A stretch of 60,000 nucleotides of DNA from Liolophura sinensis (lineage: Eukaryota; Mollusca; Polyplacophora; Chitonida; Chitonidae), in NCBI RefSeq assembly GCF_032854445.1, contig NC_088302.1:9545338-9605337 (forward strand), read 5' to 3'. A program made the translations under genes and the position numbers. Below are positions 9,401 to 23,195 of the stretch, piece after piece; position 1 is the stretch's first letter; the number at the start of each line of letters is the position of its first letter. A model generated the notes under the pieces. That model was given only the letters and a program-made list of their open reading frames with translations, was not told the DNA's origin and ran no database searches.

Positions 9401-12400
9401 ATTTAAGAGAAAATTTACCACTGACTGTTAGTATTAAGATTATGTGATTTTCATCACTGGAGACTCCATAAGAGCAAAAGCGAGTGTTAAAGTGTTTATG
9501 TTATTGTAAAAGTCGTTGCCGCGGGATGAATGAGTGTAATATTATATTAATTATTTTTAATGTTGCTGCCATCTTGAAACCAACGTTTAAAAAGTCTTAC
9601 TTGAACTTACCACAAGCCACAAGCTTACGAAGAAAATTTCCGTTAACTACACTCCCCGTGACATGCATTTCTTGAAAAACAGTGCATCGTACTGCGAGGA
9701 GCAACGGCGAAAGTATGAAAACAAAATTCCTCTGAGAATGGAATGTTGCAGTTGAGAATGTGCTTGAAACACTAGTATGTGACAGAATCGCTCGAGACAG
9801 TCGAGTTGGCTTATTCTGGGTAGAAACTAGACGTGTTTTCTCTGGCATTCGTTCAAGACGATCTCAGATTCAAATAAAAGCGAACGGATGTACACCCGAA
9901 GGTATGCATAGACCCGGCGTTTCTCGGTGGAAACATGTTTCATTGGGTCTGGAATGCACCCTTTTCTTTGAGGGCAGTGAGATTTGAGACTGCCAAATCT
10001 GAATAAACGAGACATCAAGTCAAAGGAAACCGAAAGCGTTTGTTTCAAAGAATATATCTTTTATGATTTTTTGTTAAATATAACTATGCTAATTGTACTT
10101 CAGTTGAGGCGGGCGCATAGCGCACAACATCGGGGATTAATGAGCTAATGTGATTAAATGTGAATCTCCATGGACAACTTTAGATGGTGCTAGTGAGAAT
10201 GAATGAATGATTGTGGCTTAATGCCACGTCATGGTGAAAGTGAGCTGAATCATGTTACTCAAAGTGAGTTGCCATGCTACTTAATGTTTAACATAAAATA
10301 ATTTTTATATATAATTATAATAAATGAGCTTATCGTTTTATATGTATCACATAACTGCTTGTGATTGTCAGGGTATATGAAAATACGGCACTTCATTGCA
10401 CGAAAACTTAGACCAGAGCCTTGGTGTTTCTAGTGAGGTACCTAACTGGATTTATTGCGTACCGAAAGTACTCGAGCCACATGGCGTAAAATTGCCGAAA
10501 ACAAATATACTGCAGCTGTTCGGCACGTATCGAGACTACAGCCGTTCTACTCAGCTGACCCGAGAAGGCCCTATACCGAAGGATTTGCCGCATTCGTATC
10601 AGCAGTCCATATTATACAAACAAGCCTGACTACACAGACCACGTGCAACGGAATGTCTTCCGCTTCAAATATTTTGCTTGTAGCAAGAAACAGAGACTTA
10701 AGCTTAAAATAACAGAAATTAAGAACCGGAACTCCGAAAATATGGACAACATGCGAAAGGGTGTGTTGAGTTGGAAACAGTACTGGAACAGAAAGAAAGG
10801 CACATTCCAAGGAATGTTTTCGGTTTTCTAACAATGCTTTTCTTTGAGACTGATATTTCTCCCTCGAAATAAAGAATATAAATCTTTAAGTTATCTACAT
10901 ATGACATTGTTGGATAACAGGATTCTTTCCTTGACACTTCATGCTTACATTGTGTCATTTTTTTACATGAACCCGTCATAATTTATGTTCTTTATGTACT
11001 TCTTTTAGTTCTGTTGAACGTTTTTTTTTCTGTCTTCGATTATTAATCCAGAACGTCCATATAGCGACTGAAGATTGGTATACAAATGTATTTCTTGGAG
11101 GCTGTATTTTAGACGGATTATACATGGTTCATATATTTCATGGTAAAGCTAATTATTACGAAGCATTCTTCATTTAGGACCAGCAGTGAACAAAAGATGT
11201 CTTTTGTCAAGTATATAAAGGCGCCATCTTAGGTGGACAACAAGGCGCATGTTTCCCAGGGATTTTATTTCTCGAAGTTGTTATTAAACTTGCTGTGGTA
11301 GAAGTCTCAAGCTCTACAAATTCGGAGAGAATCACATATAACAGCCTGATTGGTCTTTTCCAAGAAGAAAACTTAATATCTCTTGTAGCGAAATAAATAC
11401 CACAGGCCATCTGCTTTATTTCACGTTTACATCTTCGAGCATTTTGTAGGATCGTATAAATAACTGCTTCTTGTGACAATGCCTAAGCCACATTGTTTTC
11501 TGAAAGTTGATGATAAACACTAAGCATTATTAGACTCTGCCATTTAGATTACTCTGTAATATTTAAAAAAACAATCGTTTCTATGTGCCTGTCATTTCGT
11601 CTTTCTCGGAAGTTAACTGGTGACCCTCTTACAATAATGTAGGCTCCGCGCTACTCCGAACACGATTCCTCTCTGCATACATTTCCTACTGGCCTACTTT
11701 AGTTGATGGACGCGACATTAGAAACATAATAACCGACCGACTGGAGATGTGAACGAAATTAAATTGCAGTTACGATCCCTCCACTCGTCTCCGCTAAGAT
11801 GGCTCTCAAGTGGTCTCTAAGGGTCTTGGCACGTGTGGCGCTATACTACACTCCTGTCCGCATGCGCTGTTCGTCCCTGGGTAAAGTGTCTGGGTTCGAG
11901 ATCTAGATAGGTCACCTCAACTGGTTCTTGATAGATACAAAAACCACTTGAACAAACTCCAGGATTAGGATTCTTATGTGTACATCCACATAAAATCAAC
12001 CATTTGAGCAGAAAGATAACATCGGATGGAATACACAATATGGGACGGAACTACTGTAATTCTTTTAATTTTTAGTACAGATGTCATAAGTGCTGAAAAA
12101 ACAACAACCCATTTCTCTCAGTGTTTTGGTAAAAGTAATGATATTGATGTCTTTTTCATGTCCCGTTACAGTTACATTTGTATTGGCTAAAAATGGCATG
12201 CTCATTGTCTTAAACATTAGAACAGTCTGGGTATAATGGGTTTAATACATGCAAATAAACAAACTATAAACGAACAGATTGACTGTTTATGTTTAGTAAA
12301 GTTCTTGTCATTCTACCCAAATCTACCCAAAGGCCGTTGTGGAAGAACGTTTTTCAGGTACTTCAGCAAGAGTGGTGTTCTTTCATCCCAAACTTGAACA

Positions 12401-12449
12401 ACATAGTTAATGTTGGGGAGAGCTTTATTAATGACATTACATAAAATAT
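9401..12449. other. Unique sequence, nothing recognised
   Basis: Three kilobases with only short, mutually overlapping frames (up to about 90 codons) on both strands. No dispersed-family copy, tandem array or RNA seen. Confidence 0.55.
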
Positions 12450-12619
12450 GTCAATATGATTAAGACGTACAGCACAAGGGGGAAACCAGAGTAGCGACGA
12501 TAGCGTGATAACTGACAAAAAGTCACACATGACCGCTGAAATACGGCCGCTTGTCAGTTTATCTCAATTAGACTTTTAGTCTAACTGTTCATGTAAATGC
12601 ATAAAAAGTAGCAAATTAC
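12450..12619 (-). repeat. Dispersed repeat family R1, copy 1 (near full length)
   Basis: On the minus strand it starts GTAATTTGCTACTTTTTATG, continues CATTTACATGAACAGTTAG, TTTCAGCGGTCATGTGTGAC, TTATCACGCTATCGTCGCTA, CTCTGGTTTCCCCC, and ends near GTACGTCTTAATCATATTGA. It shares order and about three quarters of its bases with copies at 30233, 36776 and 46493. No tRNA boxes or terminal inverted repeats seen. Confidence 0.75.
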
Positions 12620-13939
12620 GCCCCCCCCTAGCACCATGACTTGAGTAGAGTTCAGTAAAAAAAAAAATGCAGTGGTGTTAATTGTAATCTATTAGACGTC
12701 ACTGTCCTATAGTTATTCAAAATGTTGTGTTGTCATCACATTTAACATACAATAAGATTAAAACAATGCAAAGGGACCAAGCCTCGGGTGTGTTTAGTCC
12801 ACCAGCAAAATCCTGGGTTATGCAGGAATACAGTATAATTAAGACGTACACTGTAAATGTCTGACTTAAAGATCAATAATTATGCAATGGCATCAAGGTA
12901 GGAAGAAAGCTGTATTACATCGTTTAATTAGCACGTTCAAATTCATTTCATCCGTGCCCACTAATTTTGTAAAATAGAACATTTTCGATGTCCTGAAAAT
13001 CTATGTTCCAAAACAACAATATTTTAAGAAGCATTTTATGTTTTTGATCTGAGGAAGGTGCGCATGCAGTGTAAACAAATTATGTTGGGCTGTCTTCAAG
13101 TCTGTCTAAGCTTAATACTTTTAGATATTCCGGTGCAATCTTTAAATAATCTCTCCGAGGACATCCGTTACCCCTAGATGTTTGCATAATCTCCGCCTGG
13201 AAAAACACACTTAAGTTAATTTTCCGGATATCGGTTCAGTCTTCGGTCCGGTTGTTTTCCCGTCCTCTGTAGCTCGGACGTGTACATTACAAATCAGTTG
13301 TATTCTATCTTTACCCACAATTCCAGTAACCAGGATCCCATAATCACGTTCTGGATCTAGTTTGTTTATCACTGCTCCTAATTTGGAGGTTTTCTCTAAC
13401 ACAACAATTTGATACCATTAACCGACTTTTGATAATACTGCCTTTAAAGTTCATCGAATCGAATTACTTCTGATCAGTCGCTATATCCGATTACTACATA
13501 AGGTAATCCGCCAGAGCTATCGCACTTTTTGCCTGCTGGCGGAAATGTCAGCCCTAACCTCTTTAAAACGTCTGATTGACGTACGTGTTAGAGTCGTGTT
13601 ATCTTTGTAAACAAATTTCGGAATCGTTACCAAATGTCCTAAAAGGTGTAATTTGCCTGACTAATTCTAACAGGACATTTCCTTGAAAACAGTTCAGGCA
13701 TCCAATGTATGACACATATACAGGAACGGAAAGATCAACTTCGGGATCATGATTCCTCGAATCTTGTGTGTGTATTGCCTGGAGCACGTATGGGGGCATA
13801 GATTTGCCTACCAACATCAATGTAGTGTTTTCCTGAAATATACAGAAATGCCAGTTATTAGGTGAAGGGATGATAACTGAAAGATGTGACGTACGGTATC
13901 ATCTCAAAACCACGATTACACAGTCGGAGTACAAACGAA
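12620..13939. other. Unique AT-rich sequence with a possible R1 scrap
   Basis: At about 12830-12856 the string CAGTATAATTAAGACGTACA resembles the 3' end of the R1 family read on the minus strand. Otherwise nothing recognised. Confidence 0.4.
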
Positions 13940-14070
13940 GAGATTTAACCTTGGACAACTGTGGCAAGAGGCCACATTTTAGCGGTTATATGTGACCATT
14001 TGCCAACAGCCACACTGTCGCTCCTTAGGTATTACTCTCTATGCTGTAAGTCTTTCATATTCCGGTTTGT
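13940..14070 (+). repeat. Dispersed repeat family R1, copy 2 (5' end decayed)
   Basis: Contains GGCAAGAGGCCACATTTTAG, then CGGTTATATGTGACCATTTG, CCACACTGTCGCTCC and GCTGTAAGTCTTTCATATTC, the central and 3' order of R1. Confidence 0.7.
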
Positions 14071-15302
14071 TGAAGCCATTTTGACTTAACTATTAAACCT
14101 CACCAAAATGCTTGGTTTTTAGATTTCTGGAAGTCGAGATTTTCAAGCATTTCTCTTGAGAAAACATTGTTGTGGTGGTCTCAATCATAATTCATAGGGT
14201 TCCTAAATAAGCCCTAAAACAGTATTTAAAATATTCACTCGTCGGAACTGACTTTGTGGAATCGTCCCCTGATACCTGACAAAACTCTTGAAAAAATGCC
14301 GAAGCAAAACCAGTCGCCGGAAGTTTGGTCAGTTGTCCGCACGATCGGCTGTATCTGTCTCCACCGTTGGCGTACCTAGCCAGTCGACCAGCTGTTCATC
14401 GTTTAGCTAATATCAACGGTACTTCATGAGGCAGCCGTATTACAGGTCTGCCAGGGTCTAAACATGTGGGTCCGGGAGGATTTCCTTCCAGCTATGGATT
14501 TCATAAGCGCTGGATGCTTATGTTGCCCGCCATAATAATATCATATTATCTTCACCGTCAGAAACCTGTTCGCCATTAGCCGTTGCCATTAAACCTATTT
14601 GAATAACGCAGCCGTGTGCACTTATAGAGAAACACCGAACGTGTAATTCAATTGTAGAAGCTCATTGTCGTTATCTGAGTAGACAGCTTTGTGGTCCATA
14701 TTTACACAAGACGCACAGCTTGCTGGGGGAAATTACCTGATTTCTAATGCAAACAGAAATGGCGAAAACGGGGGATAACTCGCCGATATATTGCGACCTT
14801 ACCCGTCACCTGTGGTATTTTAACGCACATGCACAGCTGAAATATTATGTCTCTAAGGAGCTAAGGGCTAGTCTCTGACTGAAACAGCTTTTTAAAGTGT
14901 GGTGCTGTATGCTGTAGATGTAAATATACCTGTATTAGAATCCCCACATTCAGTCATAAATATAGATAAACTTGAACGTAATTAAACAATGACTGCAGCA
15001 ATGCGACGAAGTTTCGCAGTGGTTCCTATTTATCGAAAGGCCCAGAAGCCCTCCAATTAGAAAAAAAAAACGTCGGTGTTCCTTGTTCAGCAAGCTGATT
15101 AAAGGTTACAAGCTAGGTAAACAGAAAAGTATGCTACTCATAATCAACCTGATTGTCAAGTATTTCATTTCTCTTCGTCCGGGTGGGTCATAAAGAACCA
15201 TTGGTTAATGTTCAACGATTCAATGTAAAAGGCTGCATCAAGGAGAATAAACCAAGTTCAGAGGAGTCGGTATATGTAGAATTTGGTAAATTATCTCACG
15301 AT
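14071..15302. other. Unique sequence, nothing recognised
   Basis: No family copy and no frame worth noting. An A10 run near 15061 is the only simple repeat. Confidence 0.5.
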
Positions 15303-15450
15303 TCGGTGGAGTAATTGTGAGAGCGTCTGGTTGGAGGTCGGGAGACCTGGAATCAAACCCGAGTTTTGAAAAATGATACTTGTGACTGCCACTTATGTTG
15401 GTGTAGGGGTTGTGACGGAAAACCGCCTTCTTTGTAACTGCTTCGTGCTA
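15303..15450 (+). mobile_element. tRNA-derived SINE fragment
   Basis: A-box-like GGAGTAATTGTGAGAGCG (from 15308) and B-box-like GGAATCAAACCC (15349-15360) have tRNA-like spacing. They are followed by GAAAAATGATACTTGTGACT, which resembles the start of the C-type SINE body. No 3' module found. Confidence 0.55.
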
Positions 15451-15644
15451 AATAATAAGTTTAGAACGTAGGTAATTTGCTTTGGTTTTTTTTGTATGGA
15501 AAATTATCTTCATTTTAACAATATTCTAGTCCGAATGGCTATTTAGTTTATTCAGTATTAGAAATACGCCCAGATGCAAGTCGAAATTATAAAATAATAA
15601 AATTTATTGTGTGAATATTGTGCAGAGAATTGGGGATCCGTCAA

Positions 15645-15785
15645 TATTGACAAGTGGGCACTCACACAGACATGAGACCGTATTTCACCGCTTACGTGTG
15701 ACCGTTTGCCAGCTGTCACACTGTCTCTGGTTTTCCCTCTATGTTGTGCCGGTACGTCTTTTTATATTCAGTTGGAGTTATTAAA
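15645..15785 (+). repeat. Dispersed repeat family R1, copy 3 (5' end decayed)
   Basis: GAGACCGTATTTCACCGCTT, then ACGTGTGACCGTTTGCCAGC, TGTCACACTGTCTCTGG and TTTTCCCTCTATGTTGTG follow the R1 consensus order. Confidence 0.75.
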
Positions 15786-16807
15786 CAATATGGCCAAGTA
15801 AAGGCATATAAGAACAATGCATATCTTGTTTACTTGTCCAAACCGGGGAATTTGAACAAATACTTAAAGTCGCTAATTTTGCATTCACATTTATGTATAC
15901 TACGTATATATGTAGCATGGACAACATCGTTCTCAAGAGCATCAAAGAACAGCTTAGGTAAAAAATCCTCATGAAGTCAAAGTTCAGATGACGTCACGGC
16001 TTTACGAGCTGTATATAATGCACGGAGGATATATAGTGTTAGAAACCAGAGTGCGTACCTTGTCAGACTTACACAATATGGGCCTGTATAATCCACTCAA
16101 AGGACAATGGCTTTGCAAAACAGTACAAATGTAAGCAAATAAGCCGAGGGTCAACAAGAGGCCATTGACACGGAGGGTGCCGCCCTTTTCCCTGTGTACT
16201 CACGTCAAGGAATTACGTGTCGGTGGACGGGATCACAAGCTTATCAATGTTGGGTGCATTCTAAACATGATCTGGTAGACGACTGGCAAATATTACGGTG
16301 TTAGGTTCATCCTGCTTATTGCCACATGTGAGCCGGTTGTGACATATGTATGACTTGTAATTGTAATCCTGAATAACGGGACTATTTTGTCACCAACACG
16401 AATTCTGGGTCGGGGTGACTTGTGGAGGTGAACTAAGTTCAGATTCCAGAATAACGATATATTACCACGGTAAACAACCGAAATTATCAATTCAGCTGCG
16501 GTTTCAATTCATTCCAGATTCTGAAATTAAACATATAAACCTGACTGCATTCATAACTTTTGGAATCTAAGCCTAAAACTAGTTATATGGATGTGATTTT
16601 CCAATGTATCAGCAAAATGTGACATGTTATCTGTTTAGTGTCTCTTTCATTTCAGAGCCAGATCAACTGTTGTGTTTGGAGTCACCAGAACTGGACCGTA
16701 TAAATCTTAACCGTATGTAGTGTTGATCAAGATTTATATTATACTTGATATCATTAGAATTGATATGACTGTGGTGTCTAATATCAGGAATAACTCTTCT
16801 TGGAAGT
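15786..16807. other. Unique AT-rich sequence, nothing recognised
   Basis: No repeat family copy and no credible open frame seen. Confidence 0.5.
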
Positions 16808-16836
16808 AAACCATTAGGCCACCGAAGCGACCTCAT
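16808..16836 (-). mobile_element. Fragment of a type C1 SINE head
   Basis: AACCATTAGGCCACCGAAGC on the plus strand is the reverse complement of the C1 tRNA-like head (compare 1611-1632). Only this short piece is recognisable. Confidence 0.4.
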
Positions 16837-16893
16837 ACACATAGCTACTTCCATTTCTACTTGTATTTCAGCTTGCATTTCTACTTGTACAGC

Positions 16894-17210
16894 ACCGGAC
16901 CCAATAGCACAGTTGGTAGAGCGTCCGCTTCGGGAGTGGTAGATCTATGGTCAATCCTGGGTCGGGTCACACCCAAAACCTTAAAAGTTGTAACTTACTC
17001 GCTTGGCGTTCAGCGTAAAGGTAATAGTGCAACGACTGGTTGACCAGTATATTGGCTCGGGCGGGGCAGCTTACTTGCCTTTGGTAAGCCGCTTCGGTGA
17101 AGCAGAACCTGATAATCCGTCCTGCAAGAAGGAGGCACATTACATGCACTCTAAGAATTCCTTCGTCGTCGTATGACTGAAAAATTCTTAAGCACTTTCT
17201 CACTCACTCT
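16894..17210 (+). mobile_element. tRNA-derived SINE, type C2, near full length
   Basis: Head ACCGGACCCAATAGCACAGT with A box TAGCACAGTTGGTAGAGCG (16905-16923) and B box GGTCAATCCTGG (16949-16960), spaced as in a tRNA. The body has GTTGTAACTTACTCGCTTGG, GTGCAACGACTGGTTGACC and TCGGGCGGGGCAGCTTACTT. The 3' module is TTCCTTCGTCGTCGTATGAC, then TGAAAAATTCTTAAG and a CACTCACTCT tail. Compare 31576-31932, the same family on the other strand. Confidence 0.9.
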
Positions 17211-19100
17211 TTTTTTTTCAACAGTGCCCAATGTGAAGAAATTGCTATGGAAGTTCTGCATTCCCCTTAAACGCATTCTTAAAGCTCAACGTAGAAATAT
17301 TACTTTGACAAAATATTGATAGCAACAAAACATATCGCGATTGTGAACAGATCTCTTACTATGAAGTAGAGGTCATAATTAAAATAGAAAATTACTGTAA
17401 GGGGTTTGTGAAAATAAATATGATGACAAATATGTATTGGCTTTGAGTATGAGGTTAAAGTAATAAAAATGAAAGCTGTAGGCTTAGTCATTAATACCCA
17501 TGTGCTGACGGACTCCAGTGTGAACGAGTGATACATATATATATATGCATAAGACATATCATTACTTGGAAATTTGATCCACTATCGTTATCGTCAAGGT
17601 AATGTTCTGTGTGACCCGAAGCTATTTATCTGTTACTGGCAATAATATGAAGCACCAAGAGTATATATGGCAAGCTGTGGAGAAGTTTATGGGGCTAATA
17701 TGTATCGGAGATAAACAGAATGGAAAAACAACAGTATAACATCACCTGATCGTTAATCGTGAAGTAGAGTAAGATATAAGGCGTCTGGAGCTCTGCATCA
17801 AACACAACCGAGTATAATACATGGCTGAGTAGTTCTGTGTTAGCAGTATATATCCACACAGCATATTAAAACGAAAACGGACATAGTCAGTCTGTCTTGA
17901 ATCATTGTATATTAAACTAAGTTTTCGAGCCTGTTTTGCATCGGCTGACATGTGGTGGATAGGAAATTACCCATGTATGCATTGTGTCAGGAATTAATTA
18001 GCCGGGTTTAATAAGGTTTCACCACATAAATTAGTTCCAGTCCAGCGCTTCGGTAAGTGCAGCCCTCGAGGACACCGGGATCATGATATGGGTAACCATA
18101 TAGAGGACAACGTGGTACCTGGTTTAAACCGTCAATTTGGTGTTTCGTTACCAGGGATGTGGATCAGTCCCTAAAAAGGTGACTATCGAGGCATTCATGC
18201 CAGAAACACCATATGAACACAAAACAACTAGGTCAGTTTGTCATGTTAAAAAGTGTCAAAACTGGAAAGTTTTCTAGACTGCAATTTTGATTTTAAAACC
18301 CACTCATAATACGGGTAAATAGATAAAGAACAGAAAAATGAATGGGTGAAAGGAATCGTGAGAAAATGTAAACGTACATGTAATTATTTGCTCCAATCAG
18401 CACTCCAGCAAAGCGTGTCTGTAAAACCGCAGGTCAGTATTTTGAATTTTCCATTTAGGAGTTTAAGTTAAGAGTTAAGTTAAGTTTAAGTACGAGGAAA
18501 ACTATGAAGTATGCGCCATTTTACGGAAATACGTAAGCGTGGTTGTACGTTTATTCGCAAATGTAGATTAGCACGATAAAAATCATTTAGTTACTTTTAT
18601 CAATGACAAATTGAAAAGATAATATTAAAAGCCAGGTCGTAATGTAGCTATCAGATAGTCAAAGCCTAGCTAGGGTTTAAATTTGGAGCGAGGATGACTC
18701 ATTCGTTCAGTTGATTGTAAGACGGTTTGCCCACAGGCAAATCTCAGAACTTGTCATATAATTTAAACCATCCCTATTTCGGGTTTGCTCAAGCAAGCAT
18801 GCCATGAAACACAAATAACACAAAACACTTGTTTCTTGACTCTTGTTTTCAAAGGTATGTTGCTTTCTGGAAAGCTAGTTGCGAAATCCAATATCCGTTT
18901 AATTATAGATATCCCGTTATCTCATTGTTCCTTGACACTTTTCTCCGAAACAATTCATTTCCTAAAAACTCCTGTCACGGGATAAACGCACTGAATAAGT
19001 ATTGGTATAATGAAACAGGGACGTTATGAGATATATTGGAAGGTGTTTAAAATGAGCACGTACGTTCTTCTTCATCTTATGATTATTAATTTATGTATTT
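17211..19100. other. Unique AT-rich sequence, nothing recognised
   Basis: Includes a small TTAAGT-rich cluster at about 18463-18493. No exon, RNA or family repeat supported. Confidence 0.5.
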
Positions 19101-19212
19101 GTTTGGTGTTTAATATTTACGTCGCTCTCAAGAATGTTTCACTTATACCATGGATGCCAGTACTATGTTGGGAGGAAACAGAGCACAGTCCGGGGAAAAC
19201 CATCATATGTTG
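19101..19212 (-). mobile_element. 3' fragment of a type A SINE
   Basis: Plus-strand TTTGGTGTTTAATATTTACG, then CTCAAGAATGTTTCACTTAT, GGGAGGAAACAGAGCACAGT and CCGGGGAAAACC are the reverse complement of the type A tail and part of its body. It is preceded by T-rich sequence, the former A-tail. The head is absent. Confidence 0.7.
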
Positions 19213-20644
19213 CTGTTTTATTGTCTTTTGCTTCGAGTTTAATATAACAAATCGACAGCAGTGCCTATATATATATAGTGCACCCTCACTTAAAAGCTAT
19301 GCTGAAGATGGTGGACGAGAAGCAATGACAAATTAGGCATACTAACACCTGCCTACCAGTATGTGTCATGTACATGTATGTCGCTGAGAGTCAAACCAGG
19401 TAGGGTTTGAATTCTTTGGTTACACTATCAAATGAGTTTACGCAGATTTAACTGCATTACTTCACGGATGGAGGTTTCTCCATTTTGCGAGCACCAATAA
19501 GAATTTTTCTAAGGCAAACTTCATCAAAAGACGACGTGCAACAATGAGGAAATTTGCCCTGAGAATGGCCTGTAGAGACCTTGTCCCATAGGTAAAGCCT
19601 TAGTTCTGTTGTTTGTGAAAGTATTACTTTACAGACATGCCATCGTGATATTGTTTTTAGAAGTGGACAAACTACGTTTTTCCGTTGCCGTTTTAGCAGC
19701 GATATATAGTACATCTGAGGGTATAAAACACTGGAAACATGTATGTATGTATGAATTATGGCACCGTAATTCTGCTCGTTCCACAGCGTGGGTTAAATGT
19801 CTGCTTATAGCTCAATTAGCCCATCTAATATTAGAAGTTTTGACACGATGGCAACAGCAGATTTCTAGTATATCAGAACTTTGCCAGCGTATGAGAACCC
19901 AGCCCGGTGATAAAGGGCAAGTGCGCCGCTCAAATAGTCGAGAGAAAGCTGTAAAACGAGTCGTTGGTTTATCAACGCTCTCATTTTATAACATATCAAG
20001 AAACGATTTCCATAACGCTGTCAATCGGCGCTTAGCAGCTGAGTGCCAGATTCCCAACTGAGTCAAAGATCTGCTTAGCTGCCCACGTACTTTGATAGAC
20101 AGGGAGCCTCAAGCCACAAGGAGTTAGCATCTATTATAAATGGCCGCCGTTCCGTATCAGACCGTTCTACACGTTGCCAAAGGTTAACTTGTTCTACACA
20201 TCTAGACAGTGCAGGTGTTGATTACGCGATCGCGCGGCCATACATTACCGCTATCCATTTCATATCTTAAAGACTTCCTTTTTTATTTCTGTGCGGAATG
20301 ATCTTGGTTTCAGTCGATAAGACTTTCTGATGAGCCAAGATATCCAGTTGTCAAAGCCCTGGAGCAATCCAAGCCACCAAATCTAGACGTTGAATGTCCC
20401 CCCTCGTCATCGTCAGTCTCAAGAATTATCTTAATATAATATTATATCCCCCCACTGGACGTCCTTATCAAAACTGCAGGTTTTAGGCCTCTAAGACGCA
20501 CTGCTTTGAGTTACACGCATATGTAATTGTCTGAAACGCGGGAGCCATAAATCAGTGGTGCTTGGAGACTGCAAATAACTTTAATGTGGATGAGCTCAGA
20601 AACAACAAGAACACAGATTTTTGAGTGAGAATTTTAGGTTTAAG
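19213..20644. other. Unique sequence; one chance-length open frame
   Basis: A plus-strand frame of about 150 codons at 19609-20061 starts at TTG, has no recognised domain and overlaps a minus-strand frame. I do not call it a gene. Confidence 0.45.
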
Positions 20645-20712
20645 CTGGCCGCCGTTGTTTATGTAAAATGTTCTTGAGTGCAGCGTAAAAAACCATTCAA
20701 ATAAATAAATTG
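20645..20712 (+). mobile_element. SINE 3' tail fragment
   Basis: GGCCGCCGTTGTTTATGTAA, then TGTTCTTGAGTGCAGCGTAA and ACCATTCAAATAAATAAA match the shared A/B tail module. The body is missing. Confidence 0.65.
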
Positions 20713-22933
20713 AGTGAGAGTTCGTAATCTTTTGATTTTAATCACTTCAGAGAACAAAGAAAATCAAAGTTTAGACCGTCTTTTTGATGCACTGTCAAAA
20801 AACACTTGTGTTCAAATCTCCTCATTGTGTGGTTCACTCACCAATGGAAAGGTGATCAAGTCCGGAACAATCAGTATACAATCAAGGATAGCTGTGTTGT
20901 CTCACAAGTGTTAGCGGTATTTAATCTATATAATATTCATCTTTATGCTTCATATTGCGAACAATACTTTTGATATGACTTCAGTTGGTTTTATTCTACG
21001 TGTATTCTTTTTATTATATCGGAGTCAGTAAGTTCGTGGTTACGTAGGAAATTGGACCTTACGTAGGAATTGTGTATGCAAATGTCGGATTCGGGGTTAA
21101 GACATTTTCCGTAGAAATAGACTACATAAAGCACAGGAGTCTCGAATCCAAAATGTTCACCATTTGTTCTTGATAAGGGGAAGGACTCTACACAAACCCT
21201 CTGTATACATTACATTGGAAGCATACGCGACAACCTTGCTAAGGGTAAAGGTAAATGGTCGTAGCGCCTTCCTGTATGAGGGCACATTAACTTTAACGAC
21301 TTGCCGACTCTAGACTGTACCAGTCATTAACGCTGAAAAACCATTATCGAAAAGAGCAGCGATACAGTGACCTTTCCAGAGTGTTCTCCCTTAGGGGATA
21401 TCAAATAGCCGTGGGAGGTAAATCCCCACTTGGAATTCCAGGTACAGTGAAGGAGTTATTGTTCACAACCTATCTGAATTCTTTGGCTGAGCAATAAACT
21501 AAGTGGGAAATTACAAAGAAAAAATACGCCAACTTTACCTTGTATAGTAATCAAATCACATTAGTTCAGTCGTACTCGCCTGGGGATGAAAATGGTGTCA
21601 TTGCCTGATACATCATTCGGATTGGTCGTCAGGTTCAGCTGATCGCCCAATCGCGCCACTTGTTTTATAGATCAGCCAAAGTGCGATATATACAAGAAGC
21701 CTATTGGTCTGATAGAAAGACAGTTTGCTTCTTTTTCCGATTGGGTAGCAAACAGTTAAATTGTTTTGAGGAGAAAAGCCCGAAAGCAATCTGCAGAGTG
21801 GGACCTCAAGGGAGTATCTGTGCATGGTCTTCCTGCATACAGGTTTTACGAGATGACTAAGCTTAATATGCTTGGTCACGCAATCTGAGTCAGTTTACTC
21901 ACAACAACGGAATGAGCCCACTTTTCGTTTCCCTAGACCTTATGAAAAGGACATCGGGTTTATCAAAGATTACGAAATAGCTTTCCATTAAAACAAATTA
22001 AATTTAATTTTCTGAATTTCACTGGATTTCACTGAATTTCATTTGGGGTGTTTTTCTGAAAGGCCAGACTAGCTACTCAGGCAGGGAAATTAGCAGCAAA
22101 ATATAAAAATGCTGAAGTGTTTAATACATCGATTTTAGCGGTAAACCGATATACCGACGGTTGATTTTTTCCAAAGATTAGTGAAAAATGACACGTATAT
22201 GTTCTCACTAACCGGTGTCCTGTAAAAACGTCACGAATGCTCTGATTTTCGGACAATTTGACAAATAAAATCTGTTAAATGCAAAGACTTTCTTTCTTTG
22301 AAGTCCGATAAATTAAGTTAAAAACACCTAGAGTTTTCCTCCGTTTGTTTGTTTTTTTTGTTAAGTTGGCACGGACAAAGTTTATCGTATACTTTCAAAC
22401 ATTCGCTGAATAAAATGTCAAGACGATGTCTGCCTGAGTCAAAGTGCTTGTTCAAATTTTGTCTGATGCGCTAAAATTCATCTCTGTTCGTAACCATGGC
22501 AAACGGTGTTGGGCCTGAAAATTTCAACAATTTCAAGCTATCGTGAGCCATACAGTCAGCTCGGCAGCCTATCTCCCTGTAAAAAGGCAGGCCTAATGTC
22601 CTTGATACTCAGGCATTGTTTGATAAGAACCAAGATTTGGTGATAATACTAGTAATCCCAATCGGCCTCATCTATGGTCGCTGCGAAAATGGAAACTTGC
22701 TTTTAGAGGTCGCTATATAGTGTATAAAACCATTTTAGCTTGATGATTTTAAATTAACCCATACAGGTTGGATAAATCCCGAAGGTCCATTAGTACTTCA
22801 CTTTATAACCTAGCATTATGCCACACATTCCGTTGGGAAATTGACTGTGTTTTAGGTTGTTTTGGAAATGTGTCGTAAGATTATCGACTTGGAACAATCC
22901 TTTATGGTTCCCGAGTGGTGCGAATGTAGGACG
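20713..22933. other. Unique AT-rich sequence with one small tandem
   Basis: Near 22013-22044 the phrase TGAATTTCAC/GGATTTCACT repeats about three times. Otherwise no family repeat and no supported exon. Confidence 0.5.
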
Positions 22934-22946
22934 CTTAGATTTAAGA

Positions 22947-23182
22947 TTTATTCTTTCCATTGGTGTTTTACCTAAAAATATTTCACCTATAATACGACGG
23001 CTAGCATTATGGTGAGAGAAAATCGGGCAAATCCGCAGGTTGCTGGAAGGCAGACCTTCCCACGTACGGAAGGATAGAAGACCAGCATGAGCTGGACTTG
23101 AACCCACAGCGACCGCATTGGTGATAGGCTCCTGGGTCATTTCCCCGCGCTGGCAGGCTAACCACCATATCACGGAGGTCCC
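22947..23182 (-). mobile_element. tRNA-derived SINE, type A, with perfect 13-bp target-site duplication
   Basis: Minus strand: head GGGGACCTCCGTGATATGGT, B-box-like GGGTTCAAGTCCAGC, then the type A body with a short internal deletion around the GGTTTC segment, and a decayed tail. CTTAGATTTAAGA occurs exactly at 22934-22946 and 23183-23195. The duplication is intact although the body is diverged. Confidence 0.9.
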
Positions 23183-23195
23183 CTTAGATTTAAGA

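Noticed and set aside
19609-20061. Plus-strand frame of 150 codons
   Set aside because: TTG start, no recognised domain, and overlaps an antisense frame. Length is near the chance maximum for 60 kb of about 40 percent GC.
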